Shown in pieces: positions 26,048-36,106 of a stretch of 64,000 nucleotides of DNA. A program made the position numbers and the translations under genes. The DNA comes from Geomonas agri (GTDB lineage Bacteria > Desulfobacterota > Desulfuromonadia > Geobacterales > Geobacteraceae), in assembly GCF_020179605.1 (NCBI RefSeq), contig NZ_JAINZO010000002.1:434001-498000 (forward strand), in the 5' to 3' direction. Positions within the stretch are counted from its first letter, which is position 1; each line of letters begins with the position of its first letter. The notes under the pieces are model-generated. The model did not search any database and had not been told where the DNA came from. It worked only from the letters and a program-made list of their open reading frames with translations.

Positions 26048-29000
26048 TTACCCGTCCAACATCTCGCGCACCTTGCGCAAAAGCTGCACCGGCTGTACCG
26101 GCTTCATGATCAGCTGGATCCCATGGTCTAAGATGCCGCGCCGTTCCATGAAGTCGGACGTGTAGCCGCTGGAATACAGGATTTTGGTCCCCGGCTTCAA
26201 CTGCACGATCTCCACCCCGGCGTCCATGCCGTTTTTCCTGGGCATGATCAGGTCCATCACCACCAGCGCGATGCTCTCGCGGTGCACGGTGAAGAGATCC
26301 ACCGCCTGCTGGCCATCGACTGCCTCGATGACGGTGTAACCGAACCTGGTGAGAATGGTCAGCAGCAACTTGCGCACCTCCGCATCGTCCTCGGCCAGGA
26401 GCAGGGTCTCGGTGCCGCCGCGCGGCGGCGGGAGCTCGACCTGTGTCGCCGCCGCGGCGTCGTTATCTTTTGCCAGCGGCAGGTACACCCTGAAGGTCGT
26501 CCCCAGGTCGGGCTCGCTGTAGACGTTGATAAAACCGCCGTGCTGTTTGACGATGCCATAGACGATGGCCATCCCCAGGCCGGTCCCCTTGCCCACCTCC
26601 TTGGTGGTGAAGAAGGGTTCGAAGATCCTGCCCCGGGTCTCCTCGTCCATGCCGCAGCCGGTATCGGACATGATCACGCAGGCGTATCTCCCCGGCTCGG
26701 GGGGTCCGAACTCCGTCTCGGTCGCCGCCTCGACCTGCGCCACCTCCATGCCCACGGTGAGCGTCCCCCCCTTGGCCATGGCGTCGCGCGCGTTGGTGGC
26801 GAGGTTGATCAGCACCTGCTCGATGTGGCCGCTGTCCGCTATCACGGGCAGGTCCGGTCTCGGGCAGTGCACTACCTTCAGGGTGATGTCCTCCCCAATG
26901 ATGCGCACCAGGAACTTCTGCACGTGCTGCACGATGTCGCACAGGTTGATCCGCCTGGGCTCCATGACCTGCTTGCGGCTGAAGGCCAATAGCCCCTTGG
27001 TGAGCTGCGCTGCCCGCTCGGCCGACATCAGGATCTGCTCTACCTCCCCCTTTTGCGGATCGTCCAGTTTGGGATCGGCGGCAAGCAGAGAACAGTACCC
27101 CATGATCACCTGCAGCACGTTGTTGAAATCGTGGGCCACCCCTCCCGCCAGGAGCCCCACCGCCTCCATCTTCTGCGCCTGCCGGAGCTGCTCTTCCAGG
27201 CGGCGCTCCGCCGTGATGTCGCGCACCGTGGTGATGACGCCGATGATCCCCCCCTGCACGTCCTTGAGCGGGGCGCGGGTGTCGGTCACCCACCCGGAAC
27301 GCCCGGTCTGCGCCACGGAGAACGGGAAATCTACGGGAGAGGACTCCTCCCCCTCCAGCGATTTGGCGAGCAGCGCCACCACGCCGCTCTCCTTGAGCGC
27401 CGGGATGACCTCCTGCGGCCACCGTCCCAGCATCTCGCCGGCACCGAGCCCGGTGAGATGCTCCATGTAGGGGTTCCAGACCTGGCAGCGCAGCTCCCGG
27501 TCGTAGACGATGATCCCTTCCTGCGCCCCCGCGATGATCTGCTGGTTGTACTGGCTTGCCTCGAGCAGGGCCTGGTCCGCCTTCAGCTTGGAGCAGGAGA
27601 TGGCGATGTAGTCGACCAGGTCCTCGTACAGGGCGACCTTCTCCCCGGACATGAGTCCGGGTGCCGGATCGCTGAACTGGAACAGGCCAATCATCTCGCC
27701 GTGGGACCGCAGCGGAATCAGGGCTAGCGACTGGAACGACTCGGCCCGGCAGACCGTTTCGGCTCCCCCCTGGGCGGTACGGACCCCGGTCGAGGTCCAG
27801 TAACTCCCCTGCTCCCTCCCCTCCCCGACCGCACTCCCGGCCAGGACCTCGGCGCACAGGCAGCGCAAGCCAGTCCCCTCACCCGCGTCGGGCAGCACCA
27901 TACCCGGCGCACCCAGGCCGCACAGGCCGGCACCGGCGTCCGACTGTTCTTCGGCAAGGCCGATGCTGTGGTAGTACGGATACCCGTCCCCCGAGCGCAG
28001 CCGGATACCAATGCCGCGGCACCCGGTGAGGTCCCGGAAAAACCGCCCCGTGCGCGACATCAGCTCGTCGAGGTTCACGGCCTCGTTGCAGATGCGCAAC
28101 AGTTCGACGGTGGCGTTGCGCCGCATCTCCTCGCGTTTGCGCCCGGTGATGTTGTCGAACAAGGCTACGAAAAAGCCGTGCTCCACGCTGTACAGCGATA
28201 CCGCCCACCACTGTTCGAGTGGTGCAAGGTAGATCTCCAGGTGTTCCGGGAGTCCCGGATCGGCCACCCGGCCGCAGGCGGCGATGAGCTCGGCATTGGT
28301 CTCGCGCACCCGGGGGAGCACCTGCGAAACCCGCCTGCCGACCAGTTCCTCGACCCCGGTCAGCTGCAGCAGGGCGCGGTTCACGTTCAGGAATACGAAA
28401 TCGTCCACCGCTCCCGAGGGCTCCCGGACCAGGCGGCAGGAAGCAAACCCCTCCAGCATGTTCTGGAACAGCTGCTGGTAGTCCTGCTTGCTCTTTTGCA
28501 GCGCCCGCTCCGCCTGTTTTTGCACCGTGACGTCGCTCAGCATCACCAGCAGGCAGGGAATCCCCTCCAGCACCACCACGTCGGCCGCGTAGAGGACATC
28601 GATCACCTCACCCGAGTTGCGCTTCAGTTGCAGCTCCTGGCTGAAGCCGTTCCCCGCCCGGATGGCCGCGACGATCTTGCCGCGGGTCTCATCGTCGAGG
28701 TAGATGCCTAGTTCCTGTGCGGTGCGGCCCAGCACCTCCTCCCGCTGAAAACCGAGCAGGCGCAGCCAGGCCGGGTTCACGTCCATGAGTCGCCCGTCGT
28801 CGACGGCAGCAATTCCGATCGCCACCGGCGCGTGGTCGAAGATGGTTCGGAAGCGGTTTTCGCTGTCCCTGAGGGCCGCCTCGGTCTGCTTGAGCTGGGT
28901 GATGTCCACCAGGGTCGAAAGGATGACCCGCTCCCCCCCCACCGTCAGCAGTTGCGACGACAGCTGGGCGACGAACCGCTCCCCGTTCTTGCGCAAGAAT

Positions 29001-30055
29001 TCCTGTTCCCACCCACGCAGCGTCCCAGTCTCCCGCAACTGCCCCAGGAAGCGCTCTACGTCGTCCCGATTGGGCCAGATGTGACGCCCCGACCTGCCGA
29101 TCGCCTCTTCCCTGCTGTACCCGGTCAGGGCCTCCCAGGTCTCGTTCACATCCAGGAAGATGCCGTCCTCGAACCGGCTCAGGGCGATGGCTGCCGGATT
29201 GCCGGCAAAGGCGCGCGAGAACTTCTCCTCCGACTTCAGCAGGGCCTCTTCGGCCTGGCGCCGCGCGGAAACATCCTGGAGCACCGCCAGCACCGAGCTT
29301 GCTCCGCCGCCGCTGGGCAGGAGGTTGAGCGTGGTCTGGCAGTAGATCGACGCGCCGTCCCGTCTCAGCAGGCCGAGTTCCGTCTGCACCGCCTCACGTC
29401 GGCTCCCGCCCAGGCTGCCGAGGCTCTCCCGACAGGTCTGCCGGTCCTCAGGATGGGTCACGGCGAACAGGTCCATGTCCAGCAGTTCCGTTTCTTGGTA
29501 GCCGGTCATGCGGCAGAAGGCGGGGTTGACCTTGAGAAACCTGCCGCTGACGGGCTCGAGCCTTGCCTCGCCGACGCTCGACTCCATGAACATGATGCGG
29601 AACTGTTCTTCCGTTTCCTGTAGACGCTCCTCGGCCATGCGCCGCTCCATCTCCAGGAGCTCGATGCGCGCCTCAGCCAGCTTCGCCTCGGAGCTGCTTG
29701 CCTCGGCGCGTGCGTCCGTCTCGCCGTCGAGGGCCGTCTGCAGCCGCTCGTGCAAATAGCCGAACAGGATGCCCATAACGACGAAAACGAGAACCGAGGC
29801 GAGGTGGCTCGGCTGGTACAGCAGCAGCGAGAACGGCGGCGGGATGAAGACATAGATGATGAGCAGTGCGGAGATGACGGTGGCGGCGACGGCAGCCCGT
29901 TTGCCTCCCAGGCGGGAGCTGAGATAGACGGCGGGGTAGAAGAGCAGGTAGGCGAATGGTTGCAAGTAATTCCAGAGCAGCAACTGGAGCGCGCAGGCCA
30001 GGAACGGGAGCAGAAGTGCCAGTAGAACCTTCTTCTTTGTAGGCACTTCGTCCAA
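26048..30055 (-). CDS. very large multi-PAS/GAF hybrid sensor histidine kinase
   Basis: A 1335-residue kinase. The start is a TTG at 30055, chosen because AAGGAGG lies five bases upstream. Order: DUF4118-like four-helix membrane region (~8-110, with [20 protein letters not shown]), coiled coil (~112-150), four PAS domains (~150-640), a GAF-like domain (~655-830, with [20 protein letters not shown]), a fifth PAS (~840-960), HisKA with [19 protein letters not shown], HATPase ([37 protein letters not shown]), and receiver ([10 protein letters not shown]; Asp in [15 protein letters not shown]; Lys in IMKPVQP). Its last ~370 residues resemble the kinase at 14776-16851. The many input domains suggest integration of several cytoplasmic cues. 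No cognate regulator is adjacent. Confidence 0.92.
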   Translation of the reverse strand: MDEVPTKKKVLLALLLPFLACALQLLLWNYLQPFAYLLFYPAVYLSSRLGGKRAAVAATVISALLIIYVFIPPPFSLLLYQPSHLASVLVFVVMGILFGYLHERLQTALDGETDARAEASSSEAKLAEARIELLEMERRMAEERLQETEEQFRIMFMESSVGEARLEPVSGRFLKVNPAFCRMTGYQETELLDMDLFAVTHPEDRQTCRESLGSLGGSRREAVQTELGLLRRDGASIYCQTTLNLLPSGGGASSVLAVLQDVSARRQAEEALLKSEEKFSRAFAGNPAAIALSRFEDGIFLDVNETWEALTGYSREEAIGRSGRHIWPNRDDVERFLGQLRETGTLRGWEQEFLRKNGERFVAQLSSQLLTVGGERVILSTLVDITQLKQTEAALRDSENRFRTIFDHAPVAIGIAAVDDGRLMDVNPAWLRLLGFQREEVLGRTAQELGIYLDDETRGKIVAAIRAGNGFSQELQLKRNSGEVIDVLYAADVVVLEGIPCLLVMLSDVTVQKQAERALQKSKQDYQQLFQNMLEGFASCRLVREPSGAVDDFVFLNVNRALLQLTGVEELVGRRVSQVLPRVRETNAELIAACGRVADPGLPEHLEIYLAPLEQWWAVSLYSVEHGFFVALFDNITGRKREEMRRNATVELLRICNEAVNLDELMSRTGRFFRDLTGCRGIGIRLRSGDGYPYYHSIGLAEEQSDAGAGLCGLGAPGMVLPDAGEGTGLRCLCAEVLAGSAVGEGREQGSYWTSTGVRTAQGGAETVCRAESFQSLALIPLRSHGEMIGLFQFSDPAPGLMSGEKVALYEDLVDYIAISCSKLKADQALLEASQYNQQIIAGAQEGIIVYDRELRCQVWNPYMEHLTGLGAGEMLGRWPQEVIPALKESGVVALLAKSLEGEESSPVDFPFSVAQTGRSGWVTDTRAPLKDVQGGIIGVITTVRDITAERRLEEQLRQAQKMEAVGLLAGGVAHDFNNVLQVIMGYCSLLAADPKLDDPQKGEVEQILMSAERAAQLTKGLLAFSRKQVMEPRRINLCDIVQHVQKFLVRIIGEDITLKVVHCPRPDLPVIADSGHIEQVLINLATNARDAMAKGGTLTVGMEVAQVEAATETEFGPPEPGRYACVIMSDTGCGMDEETRGRIFEPFFTTKEVGKGTGLGMAIVYGIVKQHGGFINVYSEPDLGTTFRVYLPLAKDNDAAAATQVELPPPRGGTETLLLAEDDAEVRKLLLTILTRFGYTVIEAVDGQQAVDLFTVHRESIALVVMDLIMPRKNGMDAGVEIVQLKPGTKILYSSGYTSDFMERRGILDHGIQLIMKPVQPVQLLRKVREMLDG

Positions 30056-30241
30056 GCGTTCCTCCTTCAGTGCACACTCAGGAGCTGATCATGCACCCCG
30101 AGGTTACTGACAATGAGTAGATTTTGAACTCTATCAGGAAGAACGAGATAGGAGTTTCCGCAGGCGTGGCAGCAGTTAGGAGTACCAGCGGCAGAGACTA
30201 GTCTACCTTGCCGAATCTCATTTGCAACTCACACCTAAGTG

Positions 30242-31066
30242 TCAGCGGATCCAGAACCTGCCATCTTCCTGCCTGATAAAACCCTCCCGCTCGAGCTGTG
30301 CCAGGTTGCGCGCCAGCAGCGCTCCTTCCAGGGTGAGCTTTTCCTCCAACCGCCCCAGGGGCACCCCCGGCTCGGCCAGGATCGCCCTCAAGATCAGGCT
30401 GCGCTGCTCGCGGTTGGAGCCCCGAAACGGCGACTGGCGCACGTGGTGTGCGCTCTTGCGGCTCGGGTTGGCCCGGCCGCGCTTGAGGGACGCGCCGTAG
30501 TCCATCAGCGCGTAGTACCATTGGCGCGGGTCGTCCCGGTCCAGGGTGAGCTCGACCAGGGGAAGGATCTCGGCGTCGCGCACCGACTCGCTGTCCGGGA
30601 AAAAGTGGTGGATGAAGACGGACCGGATGTTGGTCTCGATGAAGGGAGTGGCGATGCCGAAGGCGAAGGCGGCGACGGCGCGGGCGGTGTAGGGGCCGAT
30701 GCCCGGCAGCGACTCCAGCTGTGCCACCTCGCACGGAAGCGTTCCTGCGAAGCGCTCCAGCACTGCACGGGCGCACAGTTGCAGCGATACCGCCCGCCGG
30801 TTGTAGCCCAGCCCCTGCCAAAGCGACAGCACGCGGGAGAGTTCCGCCTCGGCCAGTTCCTGCCAGGTGGGGAATACCGCCAGGAACTCGAGGTACTTGT
30901 CGCGCACCCGGTCCACCTGGGTCTGCTGCAGCATGATCTCCGACACCAGGATGGCGTACGGGTCGTGGGTCTCCCGCCAGGGGAGGCGCCGCCCCTGGCT
31001 GCGGTAGTGGTCGAGGACCGTGTGCCGAAACAGGTTCAGGTCTGCTGTCGTAACAGTTTCATGCAT
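30242..31066 (-). CDS. MutY/endonuclease III-like HhH-GPD DNA glycosylase lacking the Fe-S cluster
   Basis: A 274-residue protein from ATG 31066 (TGGAGGCGGCAG upstream); the frame extends to 31225 without support. Residues ~25-215 form an HhH-GPD glycosylase: LPWRETHDPYAILVSEIMLQ with a conserved Glu at ~43, WQGLGYNRRA, and the helix-hairpin-helix LESLPGIGPYTARAVAAFAF (~118-137). In MutY the next motif is LDGNVKRV; here it is PFIETNIRSVF, so Glu replaces the usual catalytic Asp. The four-Cys Fe-S motif expected near residue 200 is absent (ASLKRGRANPSRKSAHHVRQ). Such proteins are often called A/G-specific glycosylase or, misleadingly, HesB. It ends with a winged-helix-like tail. Base specificity is unknown. 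Confidence 0.82.
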   Translation of the reverse strand: MHETVTTADLNLFRHTVLDHYRSQGRRLPWRETHDPYAILVSEIMLQQTQVDRVRDKYLEFLAVFPTWQELAEAELSRVLSLWQGLGYNRRAVSLQLCARAVLERFAGTLPCEVAQLESLPGIGPYTARAVAAFAFGIATPFIETNIRSVFIHHFFPDSESVRDAEILPLVELTLDRDDPRQWYYALMDYGASLKRGRANPSRKSAHHVRQSPFRGSNREQRSLILRAILAEPGVPLGRLEEKLTLEGALLARNLAQLEREGFIRQEDGRFWIR

Positions 31067-31399
31067 CTGCCGCCTCCACAGCGCCGTCGGCGTCCTTCCG
31101 CTCGGCCCGTCCGCGATTGTAGCGGCTTTGCTCTCGGTAACCAATATAAATCGAGCCCCCCCTGTCCGGCGTAATTTCACGTGCTCGGCAGGATGGCTGC
31201 CCCACAAAGCGCTCCCGGTGCGCATTTCCCTTTGTGAAGGTTCACCTGGGAATTTCGCGGATTGTTGGGTGCCGCTCCCTAGCGCTACACGTGGCCAGGA
31301 TTCCCCCCTTTGCCTGTGCTTTCACCCCATTTACCCTTTGACATCCCCCGGCCACTACCTTAACCTGTCGCCTCACCTCCACCGTAGCAAGGTCACGAC
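31067..31399. other. divergent intergenic region without a visible gene
   Basis: 333 bp between the glycosylase gene and the DMT transporter gene. I see an AT-rich patch near 31130-31155 (CTCGGTAACCAATATAAATC on the plus strand) that may hold the glycosylase promoter, and nothing else supportable. Confidence 0.4.
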
Positions 31400-32272
31400 A
31401 TGCACAGCAGATTTTCACCTGCCCTCACCGGCGCCCTGGCCATGGTCATCTGCGGCTTTTTATGGAGCCTCGCCGGCCTGTTCATCAAGATCCTAAACTG
31501 GAACCCTTTTCTCATCGCCGGATTGAGGAGCCTGATCGCCTTCCTGTTCCTTTTTGCCCTGGTCGGCACGGTGCGTCTCAAGTGGTCCCGTCCGCTCCTT
31601 GGCGCCGCCCTCGCCAACGCGGCCACCATGCTTTTGTTCGTCGCTGCCAACAAGACCACCACCGCGGCCAACGCCATTTTGCTGCAGTACCTGGCACCCG
31701 TGTTCACCGCCATTTTCAGCGTCGTGTTCCTCAAGGAGCACCTGTACCGCGAGCAGGTGCTCGCCCTGGTCATGACCCTCGTCGGCATGGTGGTGCTGTT
31801 TTTGGACCGCCTTTCTCCGGGACAGCTCCTCGGCAACCTCATGGCCCTCACCTCGGCCTTCACCTTTGCGCTGATGTTCATCTTCACCCGGATGCAAAAG
31901 GACGGAGACCCGCTGCAGTCGTTCATGGCCTCCCACGCCGTGGCCGCCCTGGTCGCCTTGGGCGTTGCCGTCTTCCTCCCCCTCCCTGTCTTCACCGCCA
32001 AGGGGATCGGCAGCATCCTCATCCTCGGCGTGGTGCAGATCGGCCTGGCCGCGTTCTTCTTTTCCTACGGTATAAAACGGATCTCGGCCGTCACCGCCAA
32101 CCTCCTGGCCGTCATCGAGCCGGTGTTCAACCCGGTCTGGGTCTTCCTGGTCCTCGGTGAAGCACCAACCGCCAACACCCTGGTCGGCGGCGCGCTCATC
32201 CTCGGCTCCGTCACCCTCGCCAGCTTGATCAGCGCCCGCAGGGTTCCCAAATATCCCTTAGCCTCCTCTTAA
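31400..32272 (+). CDS. EamA/DMT family transporter
   Basis: A 290-residue inner-membrane protein with ten predicted helices in two homologous halves of five, the EamA drug/metabolite transporter layout. The start MHSRFSPALTGALAMVICGF follows AAGGTCACGAC. First half: FLWSLAGLFIKILNWNPFLI, AANKTTTAANAILLQYLAPV. Second half: QIGLAAFFFSYGIKRISAVT and NLLAVIEPVFNPVWVFLVLG, the typical repeat end. The family exports amino acids or other metabolites; the substrate cannot be told. Neighbours give no hint. It appears to be a single-gene unit. Confidence 0.9.
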   Translation: MHSRFSPALTGALAMVICGFLWSLAGLFIKILNWNPFLIAGLRSLIAFLFLFALVGTVRLKWSRPLLGAALANAATMLLFVAANKTTTAANAILLQYLAPVFTAIFSVVFLKEHLYREQVLALVMTLVGMVVLFLDRLSPGQLLGNLMALTSAFTFALMFIFTRMQKDGDPLQSFMASHAVAALVALGVAVFLPLPVFTAKGIGSILILGVVQIGLAAFFFSYGIKRISAVTANLLAVIEPVFNPVWVFLVLGEAPTANTLVGGALILGSVTLASLISARRVPKYPLASS

Positions 32273-32389
32273 AATCCTATTGCAGCAAAAAAAGCAAAGG
32301 TATATATTGCCGCATGACTTGCGCGGGTTTACCTGCGTCGGTCACCACACCGCGAGGTGTACCTTTGTCAGAAACTGAGGAGGAGAGTA

Positions 32390-32608
32390 ATGCCTGATTG
32401 CGAGCTTTTGTCCGGATGCATTTTCTTCAACGACAAGATGTCCAACATGCCGTCCACCAGCACCGTGTTCAAGATGATGTACTGCAATGACAATTTCGAG
32501 GGATGTGCGCGTTACATGGTGCGCAAGCAGCTGGGAAAGGATGCCGTCCCTGAGGACCTCTTCCCCAACCAGGCTGACCGGGCCAGGGAGGTCCTGGGCA
32601 GGGGTTGA
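32390..32608 (+). CDS. small Cys-containing conserved protein
   Basis: A 72-residue protein from ATG 32390, set by the strong GAGGAGGAGAG site. The sequence starts MPDCELLSGCIFFNDKMSNM and ends PEDLFPNQADRAREVLGRG; Cys residues occur at CELLSGC, MYCND and EGCARYMV. I recall very similar small proteins in Geobacter-type genomes but no function. The Cys spacing could bind a metal or Fe-S cluster, which is a guess. A terminator follows at 32667-32696. Confidence 0.75.
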   Translation: MPDCELLSGCIFFNDKMSNMPSTSTVFKMMYCNDNFEGCARYMVRKQLGKDAVPEDLFPNQADRAREVLGRG

Positions 32609-32666
32609 CATCGCACGGCGGGAGTTGTATAGAACCGTGTTGGCAAGGTAGCGCTTAAGCACAGAT

Positions 32667-32696
32667 AAAAGGCCGCGGGAATCCGAGGCCTTTTTT
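32667..32696 (+). terminator. rho-independent terminator
   Basis: AAAAGGCC and GGCCTTTT arms with a 12-base loop, ending in six T residues. Confidence 0.75.
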
Positions 32697-32737
32697 AGTG
32701 CTGCAGGGAACCCGCAGTGGCCAGAGGTAGAGGGGAA

Positions 32738-33670
32738 ATGGTTTCAGCAGAACACGATGCATTGAAAAGGGGAGCGGCCCGGCTATCGGTGGCCTCGAAC
32801 GCGACGCTGGTGGTGGCCAAGCTGGCAGTGGGCATGATCACCGGATCGGTCTCGGTGCTGTCCGAGGCGGTCCACTCCGGCGTCGACCTCGTCGCCGCGG
32901 GGATCGCCTGGTACTCGGTGCGGGAGTCGGGCAAGCCCGCCGACGAGGACCACCACTACGGCCACGGCAAGATCGAGAACGTCGCCGGCACCATCGAGGC
33001 CGTCCTCATCTTCGGCGCCGCCTTCTACATCATCTGGGAGGCGGTCCAAAAGCTTCGCGCCGGGGTGGTGGAAATCGAGGGGCTGGGGCTGGGTGCGGCG
33101 GTTATGGCCGTCTCGGCGATCGCCAACTACCTCGTCTCCCGACACCTGTTGAACGTCGCCGCCGCCACCGACTCGGTGGCACTGGAAGCCGACGCCATGC
33201 ACCTGCGCACCGACGTCTACACCTCGGCCGGCGTCTTGGGCGGACTGGTTGCCATCAAGCTCACCGGCATCCCGATGCTCGACCCGCTGGTCGCCATCGT
33301 GGTCGCGCTCATGATCATCAAGGCGGCCTGGGACCTGACCCAGAGCGCGTTCTTCCACATCCTCGACGTGAAACTGCCGGAAGAAGAGGAGGCGGTCATC
33401 CACGATGTGCTGGAGCACTACCGCGAGCACCTCATCGAGTACCACAAGCTGCGCACCCGCAAATCGGGACACCTGCGCTACATCGACATGCACCTCGTGG
33501 TCCCCCGGCAGATGACCGTGGAGGCGGCGCACACGCTGAGCCACGAGATCACCGCCCAGATCGAGCAGCGGCTACCCTACAGCCACATCCTGGTGCACCT
33601 CGAGCCCTGCCCCGGCGGCTGCGACCGCTGCACGCTTGAGTGTCCCAAGCTTCCGCCAGGTGACCGCTAG
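32738..33670 (+). CDS. cation diffusion facilitator family transporter
   Basis: A 310-residue CDF transporter. Start at ATG 32738 (AGGTAGAGGGG upstream); a GTG at 32717 in frame is possible. Six membrane helices occupy ~18-205. The metal site residues are visible: SEAVHSGVDLVAAG (~42-55; family form is HSxxD) and LEADAMHLRTDVYTSAGVLG (~149-168; HxxxD). The cytoplasmic domain (~210-305) has HKLRTRKSGHLRYIDMHLVV and ends in CPGGCDRCTLECPKL, a Cys-rich tail that could bind metal and is unusual. CDF proteins export Zn, Fe, Co, Mn or Cd by proton exchange. Metal specificity cannot be assigned. Confidence 0.9.
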   Translation: MVSAEHDALKRGAARLSVASNATLVVAKLAVGMITGSVSVLSEAVHSGVDLVAAGIAWYSVRESGKPADEDHHYGHGKIENVAGTIEAVLIFGAAFYIIWEAVQKLRAGVVEIEGLGLGAAVMAVSAIANYLVSRHLLNVAAATDSVALEADAMHLRTDVYTSAGVLGGLVAIKLTGIPMLDPLVAIVVALMIIKAAWDLTQSAFFHILDVKLPEEEEAVIHDVLEHYREHLIEYHKLRTRKSGHLRYIDMHLVVPRQMTVEAAHTLSHEITAQIEQRLPYSHILVHLEPCPGGCDRCTLECPKLPPGDR

Positions 33671-33690
33671 GCCGGCGGCAGATCGCCCTT

Positions 33691-35745
33691 TCAATCGGCC
33701 TGTTCGCCCTTCGGCAGGTCCTCCACGTCCCTCTTCCCCGGGATGGTGAAGTAAAAGGTGGCCCCCTCACCGACCTTGCCTTCGGCCCAGATCCTTCCCC
33801 CGTGCCGCTTGACGATCCGGTGCGAAGTCGCCAGTCCGATCCCCGCCCCGTCGAACTCGGCGGAGCCGTGCAGCCTTTCAAAGGCCCGGAAGAGCTTGTG
33901 CCGATAGGCCATGTCGAAGCCGGCCCCGTTGTCCTGGACGAAGATAACCTGCTCTCCCTCCTTCTCGCAGGTCCCGAATTCGATACGAGCCTGCTCTTTT
34001 TTGGCGGTGTACTTCCAGGCGTTGCCGATCAGGTTCTCAATCAACTGCCGCAACAGGGAGCGGTCACCCCAGGCCATGACCTGCTCCTGCACCACGGCCT
34101 CCACCTCGCGTTGCGGCTCGGTCTCGCGGAACATCCGCAGTGCCTGCCGCACCAGTTCGCTCAGGTCGACCGAGTCGAACACCATGGTTGCCCGGCTCAT
34201 TCTCGACAGCTCCAGCAGCTGGTCGATCATCGATCCCATCCTGCTCGAGGCGCCCTGGATCCGGTGCAGGTAGGTCCTTGCTTCTGCGCACAGTTGTTCC
34301 CCGTAATCCTCTTCGATCATGGAGCTGTAGCTGTTTATGTGCCGCAACGGCGCACGCAGGTCGTGCGATACCGAATAGCTGAAGGCTTCCTGCTCCCGGA
34401 TCGCCTCCTCCAGTTCTGCCGTCCTTTCCCTGACCCGCTGATCCAGTCCCGCGTTGAGGGCAGTGATCTTCTCTTCGTGCCGCTTGCGCTCGCTGATGTC
34501 ACGCAGGTTCACGAAGGAGCCGCCTGAATCGTCCAGCAGCACCGAGCTTATCTCGGCGATGAAGGGAGTACCGTCCTTCCTCAGGCAGGTAAGCTCGCGT
34601 CTCACCTTGCCCAGTACCGCCCTCTCCCTGAGAAAGCCCATCAGGCGCCGCTCCTCGGGGTGGATGAGCGGCTTGCGGCCCCGGGCCCGGAATTCCGCCT
34701 CCGTCATGCCGAACATGTCGCAGGCAGCACCGTTGGCGGCCAGGATGGTGCCGTTCGGGCCGGCCACGAGGATCGCGTCCATGCTGTTTTCGAAGAGGTC
34801 GCGGTAGCGGCTTTCGCTGCGGCGCAGCGCTTCCTCGGTTTTCTTGCGCTCGCTCACCTCTTTAAGCAGCGCCGCGTTGCGCTCCTCAAGCTCCCTCGTC
34901 CGCTGTTCGACCAGCGCCTCCAGGTGGCGGCGATACTGCAGCAGTTCCCGCTCCACCATCTTTTGCTCGGAGATGTCGAACACGACGCCGATGTAGATCG
35001 GCCCGTCCTCGGTTAGAGGCCGTCCGCGTGACAAGAGCCAGCGCTCGCTCTCCTCCTGGTCCCAGACCCGCCACTCGACTTCGATTTCCCCCCTGGAACG
35101 CACCGCTTCCCGCACGGTCTGCTCGATCCGGTCGCGGTCTTCAGGATGAACCGCCCGGCGCCAGGAGTCGTACGACGGCTTGCAACTGCGCGGGGAAAGC
35201 CCGTACAGCTTCCAGAGCCCTTCGCTCCAGACGGTTTCGTTGGTGGCCGTGTTCCACTCCCACGCGCCGGCATGCGCCGCCTGGTAGGCATGCTTTAGCC
35301 GCGCCGCCCCGGCCCGCAGCGCTTCCTCGGTGCGCTTGCGCTCCGTAATGTTCTGCAGCGTGGTCAGGGCGTACTCGCCCTCGGCCATGGTGATTACATT
35401 CACGTTGGTGAGCACCGTGACCGGCTGTCCCGACCTGGCGTAGAGAGTCTGCTCCAGGTTGACGACACTTCTGCGCCTGGCCAGTGCAGCGAGCACCGGG
35501 CCCCACTCCTCCGCTTCCCTGCTGATGCAGACGTCCACGAAAGTCCTCCCCCTCAGTTCCTCCTTGGTGTAGCCGAAGAGTTTGAGGAAGGCGTGATTGG
35601 CATCGATGAATGTATGCTCCGGAAGCTTGGTGAGTACTGCGGGGAGAGAAGCCTTGGTGAAAAAGAGGCGAAAATTGTCGTTACTGGTTGAAGGAAAGGA
35701 TTTTACTCTTCTGACACTTGTTCGGGATGCCGTTACAGGTATCAT
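33691..35745 (-). CDS. multi-PAS sensor histidine kinase (Cph1-like kinase core)
   Basis: A 684-residue soluble kinase without receiver domain. Order: PAS1 (FFTKASLPAVLTKLPEHTFI, ~28-145), PAS2/PAC with PAS_3-type fold (AYQAAHAGAWEWNTATNETV, ~150-275), coiled coil (~278-310), PAS3 (DLFENSMDAILVAGPNGTIL, ~320-435), then HisKA with SYSVSHDLRAPLRHINSYSS (His ~463) and HATPase with NLIGNAWKYTAKKEQ, QDNGAGFDMAYRHKLFRAFE and DGAGIGLATSHRIVKRHGGR. This kinase core is the type found in phytochrome-like and many orphan sensors. No transmembrane segment. No partner regulator adjacent. GGGAG eleven bases before ATG 35745 is the only ribosome site. Confidence 0.9.
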   Translation of the reverse strand: MIPVTASRTSVRRVKSFPSTSNDNFRLFFTKASLPAVLTKLPEHTFIDANHAFLKLFGYTKEELRGRTFVDVCISREAEEWGPVLAALARRRSVVNLEQTLYARSGQPVTVLTNVNVITMAEGEYALTTLQNITERKRTEEALRAGAARLKHAYQAAHAGAWEWNTATNETVWSEGLWKLYGLSPRSCKPSYDSWRRAVHPEDRDRIEQTVREAVRSRGEIEVEWRVWDQEESERWLLSRGRPLTEDGPIYIGVVFDISEQKMVERELLQYRRHLEALVEQRTRELEERNAALLKEVSERKKTEEALRRSESRYRDLFENSMDAILVAGPNGTILAANGAACDMFGMTEAEFRARGRKPLIHPEERRLMGFLRERAVLGKVRRELTCLRKDGTPFIAEISSVLLDDSGGSFVNLRDISERKRHEEKITALNAGLDQRVRERTAELEEAIREQEAFSYSVSHDLRAPLRHINSYSSMIEEDYGEQLCAEARTYLHRIQGASSRMGSMIDQLLELSRMSRATMVFDSVDLSELVRQALRMFRETEPQREVEAVVQEQVMAWGDRSLLRQLIENLIGNAWKYTAKKEQARIEFGTCEKEGEQVIFVQDNGAGFDMAYRHKLFRAFERLHGSAEFDGAGIGLATSHRIVKRHGGRIWAEGKVGEGATFYFTIPGKRDVEDLPKGEQAD

Positions 35746-36106
35746 GACAGGAAAACTCCCATTTCGTGACAGTTCAACAGACGGCGTTTAATCAAAACTA
35801 CCGTATAGCTTAACTAAGTCAATGAGTGTTCCTTCCCGCCTGTCCGTTGCTCCGCAGACCGGCAGCTGACGACAAGGCGGATGTCGACTGCCGCTGGGCT
35901 GCCCTGTTTCCCGGTTCGGCTTTACGCGCCGAGGCCTGTCTGGCGCGGCTTTTTGGTAGCCGCAGACCGGCAAAGAAAAAGGGGCGTCTCAGTTCGAAAC
36001 GCCCCGGTAGCGGCTGCCGCATGGCAAGCCGTCTTCTCCATTTTGTTGATGAGATTTCGTTAAATCCCTCCGATACGAGCCGAAGATCGGGGGGGGGGGG
36101 GAAGTC
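35746..36106. other. intergenic region with terminator and G13 tract
   Basis: 361 bp between the kinase and tetR genes, both on the minus strand. It carries a terminator at 35981-36005 and a run of 13 G at 36089-36101, which starts just after the tetR stop. No credible gene is seen. Confidence 0.5.
35981..36005 (-). terminator. terminator downstream of tetR
   Basis: GGGGCGT and ACGCCCC arms with an 11-base loop; on the minus strand followed by TTTTTCTTTG. Confidence 0.65.
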
